Numbered from the stretch's first letter, positions 15,136 through 24,765 are shown. The stretch is 40,363 nt of DNA from CAMAVH01 sp035714115 (GCA_035714115.1 DASTMO010000030.1:1-40363); one strand, 5' to 3'. Translations and numbers: made by a program. Notes: generated by a model not told the origin, from the sequence alone.

Positions 15136-15711
15136 CTAGGCGGCGCCGAGCAGTCGCCCGGCGGGCGGCGTCGAAAGGTGCAGCACTTCGTAGGTCTGCA
15201 CCGTGTCGGCGCGGGCCTTGTTCTTGCCCGCGGCTTCGTCGCGCCACAGGCTGAAGCGCACCAGCTCCCAGCGGTCCGCGTCGAGCGCCACGGCGTGGGA
15301 ATGAAGGCCTGAGACGCCATGAAGATTCTCATGGGCGGCGCGCTCAGTCTTGGCCAATTCCGACAGGCGGCCTTCCGGCTCAATGGCGTCGGATTCGCGG
15401 ACCGCAAGGGTCGGCGTCAGGTCGGGGTTGAACACGTCGTAACAAAGGATGTTCCAGGTGCGCACGCGCGGGCGGCTGAAGGTATCGCTGACGTTCTGGA
15501 ACACGTCGCCGATCAGGAAATCGCGCGCCGCGTCATGATCCGTCCAGATGTAGAACGGCGCATAGAGCCGGTCCTGGGGACTGAACAGATAGGACTTGTG
15601 CGCCAGACCCGGCAGGTTGTCGAACATGGCATAGCGCTGCTGAACGCGCGCCCGGATGTTCTGCGCGCCGTAATCCTCGGCGAGCCGGATGGTGTACTGC
15701 ATGGCGATCAT
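15136..15711 (-). CDS. DUF4865 family protein
   Basis: This 191-residue protein begins with the family-typical MIAMQYTIRLAEDYG and continues with RRYAMFDNLPGLAHKSYLF-like and YAPFYIWTDHDAARDFLIGD segments (both read in part). These are features of DUF4865, a ferredoxin-like fold related to monooxygenase-type small domains. The C-terminal half contains ALDADRWELVRFSLWRD. The function is unknown. It has no signal or membrane segment. The 155-base gap upstream separates it from thiL, so it is likely its own unit. Confidence 0.75.
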   Translation of the reverse strand: MIAMQYTIRLAEDYGAQNIRARVQQRYAMFDNLPGLAHKSYLFSPQDRLYAPFYIWTDHDAARDFLIGDVFQNVSDTFSRPRVRTWNILCYDVFNPDLTPTLAVRESDAIEPEGRLSELAKTERAAHENLHGVSGLHSHAVALDADRWELVRFSLWRDEAAGKNKARADTVQTYEVLHLSTPPAGRLLGAA

Positions 15712-15866
15712 GGTGGGGGGTACCCTAAACGCTTGTGACAGGATCGTTTACTACAGGTCAGATTTTCGACAAATGCCCTGCTCGCATGGCTCCTATGCGC
15801 GCGATTTCAAAGACTTGGCAAGGTTCATTAAAGTTTTGAAGAAATCGGCATAAGCTATTGCAGTGA

Positions 15867-16859
15867 TTAGAAATGCCTATAGCCTTTTTGCAGTAGCGAA
15901 ATGGCGTTTCCTATAGCGTCAATAGCCGTCACGCCCTGCCCTGCGGCGGTTCGTCCGATGGGAGTCGCCTTCACATTGAACTGTTTCGCCGCCGCCGCGA
16001 TGGCGGCTTCGGCCTCCGGCGCGGCGGTAAAAACGATCTCGTAATCGTCGCCGCCGGTCAGCAACCGCTCACCCGACGCGCCGATTTCCAGCGCCGCTTG
16101 CGCCGCCGCAGAGTGCGGAATTCTGGCCGCCTCGACGATCGCCGACAGGTTGGAGGCGGCGCAGATATGGCCGAGATCGGCGATCAGCCCGTCCGACACA
16201 TCAGCTGCGGCATGGACGCCGGAGATCCCCGCCAGCGCCTGCCCGAAGGCGACGCGCGGTTGCGGCAGGCGATAGCGCTCGATCAGGGCGGCGCGATGAT
16301 CGGCAGCCAAGCCCGCGAACTCGCCCTGCTGCACCGCCAATCCCAAATGCGCGTCGCCGATGGTGCCGGTCACGAACACCGCATCGCCCGCCTTCGCGCC
16401 CGAGCGCAGCAACGGCGCGCGGCCCTCAGCCATCAGGCCGACAGCGGTCAGCGACAAGCAGAGCGGCCCCGGCGTCGAGGTCGTGTCACCGCCGGCCAGC
16501 GGGAAGCGGTACTCGGCGGCATCCATCGCCAGCCCCTTGGCGAAGGCGGCGACCCAGCCCTCATCCGTGCCTTTCGGGAGTGACAGCGTCAGCAGGCAGG
16601 CGTAAGGCGTCGCGCCCTTGGCGGCGAGGTCGGACAGGTTCACGCGCATCAGTTTGCGCGCGATCAGGTCCGGCGGATCATCGGCCAGAAAATGAACTCC
16701 GGCGACCATGGCGTCGGCGGTGACGACGAGGCGCGATCCGGCGGGCGGATCGAACAAGGCGACATCGTCTTTAAGGCCGAGCGCGCCGGGAAAGGCCGCG
16801 GCGATGGGCGCGAAGTAGCGCGCGATCAGGTCGAACTCGCCTGATGCCGCGCTGCTCAT
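15867..16859 (-). CDS. thiL: Thiamine-monophosphate kinase
   Basis: ThiL phosphorylates thiamine phosphate to thiamine diphosphate, the last step of the pathway. The 330-residue protein has normal length and shows the family start GEFDLIARYFAP, the LGLKDDVALF metal site and VTADAMVAGVHFL. Other marks are NLSDLAAKGATP, LAGGDTTS, the AAADVSDGLIADLGHI motif and GGDDYEIVFTA. It starts 6 bases after the nusB stop and is the last gene of the rib/nusB block, an arrangement common in proteobacteria. No TPP riboswitch is visible. Confidence 0.95.
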   Translation of the reverse strand: MSSAASGEFDLIARYFAPIAAAFPGALGLKDDVALFDPPAGSRLVVTADAMVAGVHFLADDPPDLIARKLMRVNLSDLAAKGATPYACLLTLSLPKGTDEGWVAAFAKGLAMDAAEYRFPLAGGDTTSTPGPLCLSLTAVGLMAEGRAPLLRSGAKAGDAVFVTGTIGDAHLGLAVQQGEFAGLAADHRAALIERYRLPQPRVAFGQALAGISGVHAAADVSDGLIADLGHICAASNLSAIVEAARIPHSAAAQAALEIGASGERLLTGGDDYEIVFTAAPEAEAAIAAAAKQFNVKATPIGRTAAGQGVTAIDAIGNAISLLQKGYRHF

Positions 16860-16865
16860 GCGATC

Positions 16866-17375
16866 TTAAGAGCGCGCGGCGGCCGAGCCCGCCATTTCGC
16901 CGTCGCGGAAGTGGCGCGCGATCTTGTCGAGCACGCCGTTCACCAGTCCCGGCTCCTGGCCGGCGTAGAAGGCATGGGCGACATCGACATATTCGGTGAT
17001 GACGACGCGCGGCGGAATGTCGGTGCGCTCGGTCAACTCGAAGGCGCCCGCTTCCAGGATGCGGCGCAGCACCAATTCCAGACGGCCGATCGTCCAATCG
17101 TTCGACAGCGATGCGCCGACGATCTCGTCGAGCGCGTCGCGCTTGGCCGAGGTGCCGACCACCAGCGCGCCGAACAGCCCCTTGTCGAAATCGACCAGCT
17201 TCTCTTCGTGCCAATCCTCGCCGTGCGCCGGATCGAGGAATTGCGCCACCACGGCATTGGCCGAGATGCCCGTCATGTCCATCTGATAAAGCGCCTGCAC
17301 GGCGGCGAGACGCGCCGAGGAACGGCGCACCGCGCCGCCGGTTTTCGGCTTGGACTGTTTGGACTCGGTACTCAC
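16866..17375 (-). CDS. nusB: Transcription antitermination factor NusB
   Basis: NusB works with NusE (S10) in rRNA antitermination. The 169-residue protein has the usual all-helical layout: RLAAVQALYQMDM near the start, a central acidic AHGEDWHEEKLVDFDKGLF segment (read in part), LRRILEAGAFELT, and IPPRVVITEYVDVAHAFY followed by VNGVLDKIA. The N-terminus carries a short Lys-rich extension. It starts at GTG, 7 bases after the ribH stop, and is followed by thiL. Confidence 0.95.
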   Translation of the reverse strand: MSTESKQSKPKTGGAVRRSSARLAAVQALYQMDMTGISANAVVAQFLDPAHGEDWHEEKLVDFDKGLFGALVVGTSAKRDALDEIVGASLSNDWTIGRLELVLRRILEAGAFELTERTDIPPRVVITEYVDVAHAFYAGQEPGLVNGVLDKIARHFRDGEMAGSAAARS

Positions 17376-17382
17376 TAGATCC

Positions 17383-17847
17383 TCAAAGAACCGGAAGGCC
17401 GAACTGGCGCTTCATCTTGATCATCTCTATGCAGGCACGCGTGACGGTGCCGCCCTTGTCGCCTTCGGTCACGCGGGCGCGCGCCCAAGCCTGATCCTCG
17501 TTCTCGACGGTCAGGATGCCGTAGCCGATGGCGATATTGTGGCGCAGCGCCAGATCCTGCAGGCCGCGCGCGCTCTCGGTGCAGACATAGTCGTAATGCG
17601 TCGTTTCGCCGCGGATGACGCAGCCGAGGCCGACATAGCCGTCGAACTTTTTGCGGTTCGGATCGCGCTTCTGCGCCTCGACGGCGAACTGCACCGCCGC
17701 CGGCACTTCGAAGGCGCCCGGCACGGAGAACTTTTCATAGCTGCCGCCGGCGGCTTTCACCGCGGCGAGCGCGCCCTTGAGCATCTCATCGGCGATATCC
17801 GTGTAGAAGCGGGCTTCGACGATCATGATATGCGGCGCGTCGGACAC
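17383..17847 (-). CDS. ribH: 6,7-dimethyl-8-ribityllumazine synthase
   Basis: RibH joins 5-amino-6-ribitylaminouracil with dihydroxybutanone phosphate, giving the substrate of riboflavin synthase. The 154-residue protein shows IMIVEARFYTDIADEML, the VPGAFEVPAAVQF loop, the GCVIRGETTHYDYV active-site stretch with the catalytic His, and YGILTVENEDQAWAR. It starts at GTG with a GAGGAG ribosome binding site 6 bases away. A 92-base spacer separates it from ribE, where an alphaproteobacterial ribB/ribBA gene is often found; none is here. Confidence 0.95.
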   Translation of the reverse strand: MSDAPHIMIVEARFYTDIADEMLKGALAAVKAAGGSYEKFSVPGAFEVPAAVQFAVEAQKRDPNRKKFDGYVGLGCVIRGETTHYDYVCTESARGLQDLALRHNIAIGYGILTVENEDQAWARARVTEGDKGGTVTRACIEMIKMKRQFGLPVL

Positions 17848-17939
17848 TCTGCTCTCCTCTTAAAAACGATGGGGCGGACCATATCGCCAAACGCCCGCGA
17901 CCGCAAAGCGGCGGTTAACGGCTTCAAAATAGACGATTT

Positions 17940-18548
17940 TTACTCTTTGCCCAGCGCCCGGGCGACATACCTGGCCAGCATGTCGATCTCGATATTCACC
18001 GGATCGCCGGCCTGGGCCTTGCCGAAGGTGGTTTCCTTCAGCGTGTGCGGAATGATGTTCACGGCGAAGGTCTCGCCCGAGACGCGGTTCACGGTGAGCG
18101 AGACGCCGTTGAGCGCCACCGAGCCCTTGGCCGCGATATAGGGCATCAGCTTGGCCGGCGCCTTGAAGACGAACTCGGTGCTGCCCCATTTGTCGCCGAC
18201 CGGCTTGGCCGAGACGATCTCGCCGACGCCATCGACATGGCCCGAGACGATATGGCCGCCGAACTCGTCGCCGAGTTTCATGGCGCGTTCAAGATTGATC
18301 GCGGTGCCCTCGCCCCATTTTCCCAGCGTGGTCAGCGATAGTGTTTCCGGCGAGACCTCGACGGCGAACCAATGCTTGCCGCCTTCAGTGCCCTTCTCGA
18401 TCACGGTGAGGCAGACGCCCGAGCAGGCGATCGACGCGCCCATGGCGATGCCGGCCGGATCGTAGACGCTCTCGATGTCGAGGCGCAGATCGGTGCCCGG
18501 CACAACGCGCCGCACCCGTCCGACATCTGAGATGATTCCCGTGAACAT
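17940..18548 (-). CDS. ribE: Riboflavin synthase alpha chain
   Basis: Riboflavin synthase dismutates two lumazines to riboflavin and the RibH substrate. The 202-residue protein is an internal tandem repeat of two lumazine-binding barrels: the first begins MFTGIISDVGRV, with the ACSGVCLTV motif, and the second follows GGHIVSGHVDGVG, with the matching SVALNGVSLTVN. The length is typical. It starts 9 bases after the ribD stop. The symbol follows the E. coli ribE/ribC usage for the alpha subunit. Confidence 0.95.
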   Translation of the reverse strand: MFTGIISDVGRVRRVVPGTDLRLDIESVYDPAGIAMGASIACSGVCLTVIEKGTEGGKHWFAVEVSPETLSLTTLGKWGEGTAINLERAMKLGDEFGGHIVSGHVDGVGEIVSAKPVGDKWGSTEFVFKAPAKLMPYIAAKGSVALNGVSLTVNRVSGETFAVNIIPHTLKETTFGKAQAGDPVNIEIDMLARYVARALGKE

Positions 18549-18557
18549 GATCTGAAG

Positions 18558-19655
18558 TTAGTGCGTCCGGGCGTAGGTTTCCACCAGGTCGTCGCCGATC
18601 GGGCGCGCATCGATGCGCTTGAAACGCTGCATGTCGGTCAGCTTCTCGACGCCAAACGGCTGGATGGCCTGCTTGCCGTCGCCGCCCATCAGGCTCGGCG
18701 CGTGGAACCAGACCATGCGGTCGATCAGATCTTCACGCACGAAGGCGCCGGCCAGCTTGGCGCCGCCTTCGGCGAGCACGCTGGTCAGGCCGTTTTGCGC
18801 CAGCGTTTCCAGCATCGGCAGCAGCAGCGGCTTGTGCTCGGCGTCGGCGGGCGCTTCGATCACCTTGCAGCCGACATCCTCGAAGGCCTTGCGGCGGTCC
18901 GGATCGACTCCGGCGGTGACGACCATCCAAGTCGGCACCTCGCGCGCGGTGGCGACGAGCTTGGCCGTCAGCGGCGTGCGCAGGCGCGAATCGGCGACGA
19001 TGCGGACCGGCGAGCGGTCTTCCAAGCCGGGGATGCGGCAGGTCAGCATCGGATCATCAGCGATCAGCGTGCGAAAGCCGACGATGATGCCGTCGTTGGT
19101 CGCGCGCAGCATATGGCCGACCTGGCGCGCCGGCTCGCCGGTGATCCACTGGCTCTCGCCCGTCTTGGTGGCGATGCGGCCGTCGATGGTGGTCGCCAGC
19201 TTGAGCGTCAGCAGCGGGCGGCCACGCTTGACCTTGCTGAAGAAGCCGGCGTTCAGCTCCTCCGCTTCGGCCTGGCAAACGCCGACGGTCACTTGGATGC
19301 CGGCGTCTTTCAACATCTTGATGCCGGCGCCGTTGACGCGCGGATCGGGATCGCCACAAGCGACGACGACGCGCTTGATGCCCGCTTCGATCAGCGACTT
19401 GGCGCAGGGCGGCGTCTGGCCGTGATGGCTGCAAGGCTCAAGGGTAACGTAAGCGGTGCCGCCCTTGGCGCGCCCGCCGGCGCGGCGCAGCGCTTCGGCC
19501 TCCGCATGCGGACGGCCGCCGCGCTGAGTCCAACCGCGGCCCGCGACGAGCCCGTTCGCGTCGAGGATGACGCAGCCCACCGCCGGGTTCGGCCAAACCG
19601 TGCCGAGACCGCGCCGCGCCAAAGCCAGCGCGGCCTTCATCCAATCCTGATCCAT
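18558..19655 (-). CDS. ribD: Bifunctional riboflavin biosynthesis deaminase/reductase RibD
   Basis: RibD carries out the second and third steps of riboflavin synthesis. The N-terminal half (1-145) is a zinc cytidine-deaminase-like domain with HAE (H50, E52), and TLEPCSHHGQTPPC supplies C75 and C84. The C-terminal half (about 150-365) is the reductase, with KLATTIDGRIATKTGESQWITG and VLAEGGAKLAGAF (both read in part). The length of 365 residues is normal. It is preceded by nrdR with a 30-base gap and followed closely by ribE. Confidence 0.95.
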   Translation of the reverse strand: MDQDWMKAALALARRGLGTVWPNPAVGCVILDANGLVAGRGWTQRGGRPHAEAEALRRAGGRAKGGTAYVTLEPCSHHGQTPPCAKSLIEAGIKRVVVACGDPDPRVNGAGIKMLKDAGIQVTVGVCQAEAEELNAGFFSKVKRGRPLLTLKLATTIDGRIATKTGESQWITGEPARQVGHMLRATNDGIIVGFRTLIADDPMLTCRIPGLEDRSPVRIVADSRLRTPLTAKLVATAREVPTWMVVTAGVDPDRRKAFEDVGCKVIEAPADAEHKPLLLPMLETLAQNGLTSVLAEGGAKLAGAFVREDLIDRMVWFHAPSLMGGDGKQAIQPFGVEKLTDMQRFKRIDARPIGDDLVETYARTH

Positions 19656-19685
19656 AGTCTCGCTACTCGTTAGTCGCGCTGCTCG

Positions 19686-20153
19686 TTAGTCCCGCTCAAG
19701 GCCGGTGCCGCCCAGCTTGCCGAGGAATTCTTCGAAATCCTTGGCCTCGCGGAAGTTGCGATAGACCGAGGCGAAGCGGACATAGGCGACCTTGTCGAGA
19801 TTGGCCAAGGCATCCATGACCAATTCGCCGATCACGGTCGAGGGAATCTCGCTTTCGCCCGAGCTTTCCAGGCGACGCTGGATCGAATTGACGATGCGCT
19901 CGACTTGCTCGTCGTCGATCGGGCGCTTGCGCACGGCGATGCGGATCGAGCGGGCCAGTTTGTCGCGATCGAACGGCGCGCGCTGGCCGCCCTTCTTGAT
20001 CACCGTCAATTCGCGCAAGTAAACGCGCTCAAACGTGGTCCAACGCGAGCCGCAGGCCGGGCAGAACCGCCGGCGACGGATGGCCGCATTGTCTTCGGTG
20101 GGACGCGAGTCCTTCACCTGGGTGTCGTCATGGCCACAAAACGGGCAACGCAT
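19686..20153 (-). CDS. nrdR: Transcriptional repressor NrdR
   Basis: NrdR represses ribonucleotide reductase genes in response to ATP/dATP. The 155-residue protein has the N-terminal zinc ribbon (MRCPFC and FCPACGSRW), the DSRPTEDNAAIRRRR linker, and an ATP-cone domain with LTVIKKGGQRAPFDRDKL and IPSTVIGELVMDAL. It lies between glyA and ribD, the usual alphaproteobacterial position. NrdR boxes would be expected near nrd genes, which are not in this window. Confidence 0.97.
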   Translation of the reverse strand: MRCPFCGHDDTQVKDSRPTEDNAAIRRRRFCPACGSRWTTFERVYLRELTVIKKGGQRAPFDRDKLARSIRIAVRKRPIDDEQVERIVNSIQRRLESSGESEIPSTVIGELVMDALANLDKVAYVRFASVYRNFREAKDFEEFLGKLGGTGLERD

Positions 20154-20198
20154 CGTCTATCTCCCCCTCGCGCCCCAGCGCATCTCTACTGTTACGCG

Positions 20199-21506
<1,308 letters not shown>

Positions 21507-21546
21507 CAGGCACTGACCTCTTGGTGGATTGTCCGTCCCTGCCCGC

Positions 21547-21990
21547 TCAACCGGCGTGGGACATCTTGGCGACGCGCCGCTCGTGGCGCCCGCCTTCGAA
21601 TTTCGTGTTCAGGAAAATATCCAGGCAGTCCTTGGCCAACTCGATGCCGAGGATGCGGCCGCCCATGGCGATCACGTTGGCGTCGTTGTGCAGGCGGGAC
21701 AGGCGCGCGGTCAGCCCGTCATGGACGAGCGCGGCGCGGATATGCGGATAGCGGTTGGCGGCGATGCTGATGCCGATGCCGCTGCCGCAGAGAAGAACGC
21801 CGCGGCCGGCCTTGCCGTCGGCGATCGCCTTGGCCATCAGCGCGGCATAATCGGGATAGTCCACCGAGTCGGGACCGTTGGTGCCGAGATCAAGCACGTC
21901 GAAGCCCTTGGCGCGAAGGTCTTCGAGCAAAAGCTGCTTCAGATCGTATCCGCCATGGTCGGATGCGAATGCGATGGTGGCTTCGGACAT
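21547..21990 (-). CDS. rpiB: Ribose-5-phosphate isomerase B
   Basis: RpiB interconverts ribose 5-phosphate and ribulose 5-phosphate, which also feeds riboflavin precursor supply. The 147-residue protein of the RpiB/LacAB family shows IAFASDHGGYDLK, VLDLGTNGPDSVDYPDYA, the active-site GVLLCGSGIGISIAANR with C68, and the family-typical RLSRLHNDANVIAMGGR. It heads the block that runs through glyA, nrdR, rib genes, nusB and thiL; the 349-base gap before it holds its promoter. Confidence 0.95.
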   Translation of the reverse strand: MSEATIAFASDHGGYDLKQLLLEDLRAKGFDVLDLGTNGPDSVDYPDYAALMAKAIADGKAGRGVLLCGSGIGISIAANRYPHIRAALVHDGLTARLSRLHNDANVIAMGGRILGIELAKDCLDIFLNTKFEGGRHERRVAKMSHAG

Positions 21991-22339
21991 GGTCGCCGGA
22001 AATCCTTAAAACGCGCCGTAATACGGAGGGCGTTAGATACCATATGTCGGAAGACCGCGCCAGCGCGCCACTACCTGTCGGGATGGCACGCAAACCCTAG
22101 CAAAATCGGGCTTTGGCGCTGCCCACTGCGCGCATAGTAATTCCATAAAATACGATAGTAATTATGGTTAATATTTTAAATATTTTCCTTACACAACCAA
22201 TAACTGCATACAATAGAATGTATAGTTTGATTATTTATAACTAGAGTCGAATTGACAGGAAATAACAGCTAGGGCAAAGACTGCGGCCAATTCTAGAGAC
22301 GCCGCGGGCCAGACCGTCGGGCCGCCACGAAAGTCCACG
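21991..22339. other. Gene-free spacer between rpiB and mucR, with an AT-rich core
   Basis: The two genes diverge from this spacer, so it must hold both promoters. The part from about 22135 to 22262 is strikingly AT-rich for this genome, with many TpA steps and a near-palindromic AATATT-TTA-AATATT at about 22170. The part next to mucR is GC-rich again and gives a leader of about 80 bases without an obvious ribosome binding site. No ORF or RNA gene is supported. MucR proteins bind AT-rich DNA with TpA steps, so the core is a plausible autoregulatory target. Confidence 0.6.
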
Positions 22340-22777
22340 ATGCCCAACGACCGCGAACGCCCGCCTCTCTCGACGCCCGATCTGCTGAGCCTGGCGAGCG
22401 CCATCGTCACGGCCTATGTCGGCAAGAACACCCTGCCCAGTTCGGCCATTCCCGACCTGATCCGCGTCGTCCATCGCGCGCTCGCCGACCTGCTCTCGGA
22501 CAGCCAGGATGCCGGCATGGCGAAGCCGCCGGCGGTGCCGATCCGCCGCTCGGTCACGCCCGACTACATCGTCTGCCTCGAAGACGGCAAGAAGCTGAAG
22601 ATGCTCAAGCGGCATCTGCGCAGCGTCTATGGCATGACGCCCGAGGATTATCGGCGCAAATGGGATCTGCCGAGCGATTACCCCATGGTGGCGCCGAACT
22701 ATGCGGCGCAGCGCGCGGCTTTCGCCAAATCCATGGGGCTCGGCCACAGCGGCCGCGGCAAGAAGACGCGGCGTTAG
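22340..22777 (+). CDS. MucR/Ros family transcriptional regulator
   Basis: This 145-residue protein matches MucR/Ros regulators, which oligomerise and act like H-NS on AT-rich DNA. The N-terminal helices (LLSLASAIVTAYVGKN and IPDLIRVVHRALADL) correspond to the oligomerisation part. The zinc-finger-like DNA-binding part starts at YIVCLEDGKKLKMLKRHL and ends in TPEDYRRKWDLPSDYPMVAPNYAAQR. Ligand positions read C79, D82, H92, then V96-Y97 where MucR and Ros have histidines. C-x2-D is normal for MucR, but the missing distal histidines are not. The ATG at 22340 has no clear ribosome binding site. Targets are unknown; surface polysaccharide and motility genes are typical for the family. Confidence 0.88.
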   Translation: MPNDRERPPLSTPDLLSLASAIVTAYVGKNTLPSSAIPDLIRVVHRALADLLSDSQDAGMAKPPAVPIRRSVTPDYIVCLEDGKKLKMLKRHLRSVYGMTPEDYRRKWDLPSDYPMVAPNYAAQRAAFAKSMGLGHSGRGKKTRR

Positions 22778-22793
22778 GCCGCGAGCGCCGCGC

Positions 22794-22994
22794 TCAAGAG
22801 CGGGCGCGCGACATCACGTAATCGAGCTTGCGCAGCACGCTGTCGGTCATCTGGCGCTCGCCGAGGCCTGACGGCGCGACGATCGACACTTCGGTGAGGC
22901 TGACGGGATCGAGGGCGGAGACCTTCGTCGCCCGGCCGAGCCGATGAAACTCGACGATGGCTTCAGAGGCGCCGCTGGCAAAACGGCCGTCCAT
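22794..22994 (-). CDS. Small conserved protein (DUF6898-like)
   Basis: This 66-residue protein shows the pattern AIVEFHRLGRATKVSALDPVSLTEVSIV, read here in two parts, and ends in LRKLDYVMSR. I recall this as the small alphaproteobacterial family DUF6898, but the family name is from memory. The composition suggests a soluble beta-rich protein. A GGAGGG ribosome binding site precedes the ATG. It lies 18 bases downstream of the marR-type gene on the same strand, so the two are probably cotranscribed. It converges on mucR. Confidence 0.65.
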   Translation of the reverse strand: MDGRFASGASEAIVEFHRLGRATKVSALDPVSLTEVSIVAPSGLGERQMTDSVLRKLDYVMSRARS

Positions 22995-23012
22995 CGATCC
23001 CTCCGGCTGCGC

Positions 23013-23498
23013 TTAGGCGGCGGCGGTGCCGAAATTGGCCGGACGGCGTGAGGCGATGGCCTGCTGGCGCGTCCAGAACTGCTCGAGCACCTGCAGCTGC
23101 CTGATCATATCCTTGAGGCCCGCCTCGGTGATGTTGGCGTCGCCGAGCGCGGCGATCTGGCGGGTGAACATTTCCGACATGCGGGTCAGCAGCTCAAGCC
23201 CTTTGGGGCTCAAGCGCAGGCGCACCGAACGGCGGTCGTGGGTCGAACGCTCGTTGGCGAGATAGCCGTTCTCGACCATTTTCTTCACGTTATAGGAGAC
23301 GTTCGAGCCGAGGTAGTAGCCGCGGTTGGTCAGCTCGCCGACCGTCAGCTCTTCCTGGCCGATGTTGTAGAGGATCAGAGCCTGAACGTTGTTGATGTCT
23401 TCGATGTTCGCGCGGTCGAGCTCGACCTTCACCACTTCGAGGAAATGGCGATGCAGGCGTTCGATGAGAAAGATCGCGTCGCGGTAAGGATGGGTCAC
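23013..23498 (-). CDS. MarR family winged-helix regulator (LdtR-like)
   Basis: This 161-residue MarR-type protein has N-terminal dimerisation helices (AIFLIERLHRHFLEVVKVEL), a winged helix with ELTVGELTNRGYYLGSNVSYNVKKMV as recognition region (read in parts), and the wing motif STHDRRSVRLRLSPKG. C-terminal helices follow. It resembles the alphaproteobacterial LdtR group, recognisable from LTNRGYYLGSNVSYNVKK. LdtR has been tied to stress and cell-wall transpeptidase control in Liberibacter; that link is not shown here. It starts at GTG with GAGG 7-8 bases upstream and diverges from hemB across a 211-base spacer. Confidence 0.87.
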   Translation of the reverse strand: MTHPYRDAIFLIERLHRHFLEVVKVELDRANIEDINNVQALILYNIGQEELTVGELTNRGYYLGSNVSYNVKKMVENGYLANERSTHDRRSVRLRLSPKGLELLTRMSEMFTRQIAALGDANITEAGLKDMIRQLQVLEQFWTRQQAIASRRPANFGTAAA

Positions 23499-23709
23499 GG
23501 CTTGCCTCGGCTTTGAATCTGACGATGGGGCCGGAATCAGGACTCCGACAGGCTTTCAGTATCCGGGCTTATTTCTTAATTTTTCCTTGCATACGAGAGA
23601 GTGCAGGCGTGATTCGAGGCTTGAAAAATCGTCCGGCAAAGGCCTGAGCCGCATGGCTTTTATTGTAATGCTAGGCCGAACGACATAGGATGCCGCCCGA
23701 GGTCGACCC

Positions 23710-24765
23710 ATGAATATTCGCGCCATTCTCGACGGACTGCCCCAGAGTGCCGGATCCGAAAAGGCTCCGCTCGGCGCCTATCCGCGCACGCGCCTGCGCC
23801 GGATGCGCGGCGACGACTGGTCGCGCCGCCTGATGCGCGAGACCCAGCTCTCGGTCAACGACTTGATCTGGCCGATCTTCGTGCAGGCCGGCGACGCCGC
23901 CGAGACGCCCGTCCCGTCCATGCCCGGCGTCGTGCGCTACAGCGTGAAGCGCGCCGTCGAAGCCGTCGGCGAAGCTGCGGCGCTCGGCATCCCGGCCATC
24001 GCCGTCTTCCCCGTCGTCGATCCTGCGCTCAAGACCGAAGACGGTCGCGAGGCTTTCAACTCCGCGAACGTCGTCTGCCAGGCCGTGCGCGCCATCAAGG
24101 CGGCGCACCCCGCCATCGGCGTCATCTGCGACGCGGCGCTCGATCCCTTCACCAGCCACGGCCAGGACGGCATCCTGCGCGGCGGCGAAGTGATCAACGA
24201 TGAAACCATCGCCGCGCTGATCCGCCAGTCGCTCGTGCAGGCCGAGGCCGGCTGCGACGTCATCGCCCCGTCCGACATGATGGATGGCCGCGTCGGCGCG
24301 ATCCGCGACGCGCTCGAAGCGCAAGGCTTCACCCATGTGAAGATCCTCGCTTATTCGGCGAAATACGCTTCGGCCTTCTACGGCCCGTTCCGCGACGCTG
24401 TCGGCTCCGGCACGGCGCTCGGCCTCAAGGGCAAACAGACCTATCAGATGGATCCGGCGAACGGCGACGAAGCGCTGCGCGAAACCGCGCTCGACATCGC
24501 CGAAGGCGCCGACATGGTGATGGTGAAACCGGGCCTGCCTTATCTCGACGTGCTGTGGCGCGTGAAAGACGCCTTCAAGCTGCCGACCTTCGCCTATCAC
24601 GTCAGCGGCGAATGGGCGATGCTCAAGGCCGCCTCCGCCAATGGCTGGCTCGACGGCGACAAGGCGCTGATGGAGACGCTCGCCTGCTTCAAGCGCGCCG
24701 GCGCCGACGGCATCCTGACTTACGGCGCGATCGACGCGGCCAAACGACTGAAATCCGGCGGCTGA
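23710..24765 (+). CDS. hemB: Delta-aminolevulinic acid dehydratase (porphobilinogen synthase)
   Basis: HemB condenses two 5-aminolevulinates to porphobilinogen in heme, cobalamin and chlorophyll synthesis. The 351-residue protein has both catalytic lysines: K218 in AYSAKYASAFYGPFRDA and K273 in MVMVKPGLPYLD. The metal-site segment CDAALDPFTSHGQDG has Asp where zinc enzymes have Cys, placing it in the magnesium/Asp-rich class common in alphaproteobacteria. The length is slightly above 330 through an N-terminal arm (1-40). A GAGG ribosome binding site precedes the ATG. It is followed 20 bases later by the acylase gene. Confidence 0.96.
   Translation: MNIRAILDGLPQSAGSEKAPLGAYPRTRLRRMRGDDWSRRLMRETQLSVNDLIWPIFVQAGDAAETPVPSMPGVVRYSVKRAVEAVGEAAALGIPAIAVFPVVDPALKTEDGREAFNSANVVCQAVRAIKAAHPAIGVICDAALDPFTSHGQDGILRGGEVINDETIAALIRQSLVQAEAGCDVIAPSDMMDGRVGAIRDALEAQGFTHVKILAYSAKYASAFYGPFRDAVGSGTALGLKGKQTYQMDPANGDEALRETALDIAEGADMVMVKPGLPYLDVLWRVKDAFKLPTFAYHVSGEWAMLKAASANGWLDGDKALMETLACFKRAGADGILTYGAIDAAKRLKSGG

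Noticed and set aside
17848..17939. An FMN riboswitch or attenuator in the ribE-ribH spacer
   Set aside because: Only a weak ACCGC/GCGGT hairpin is present; the conserved FMN aptamer segments are not seen and the spacer is too short.
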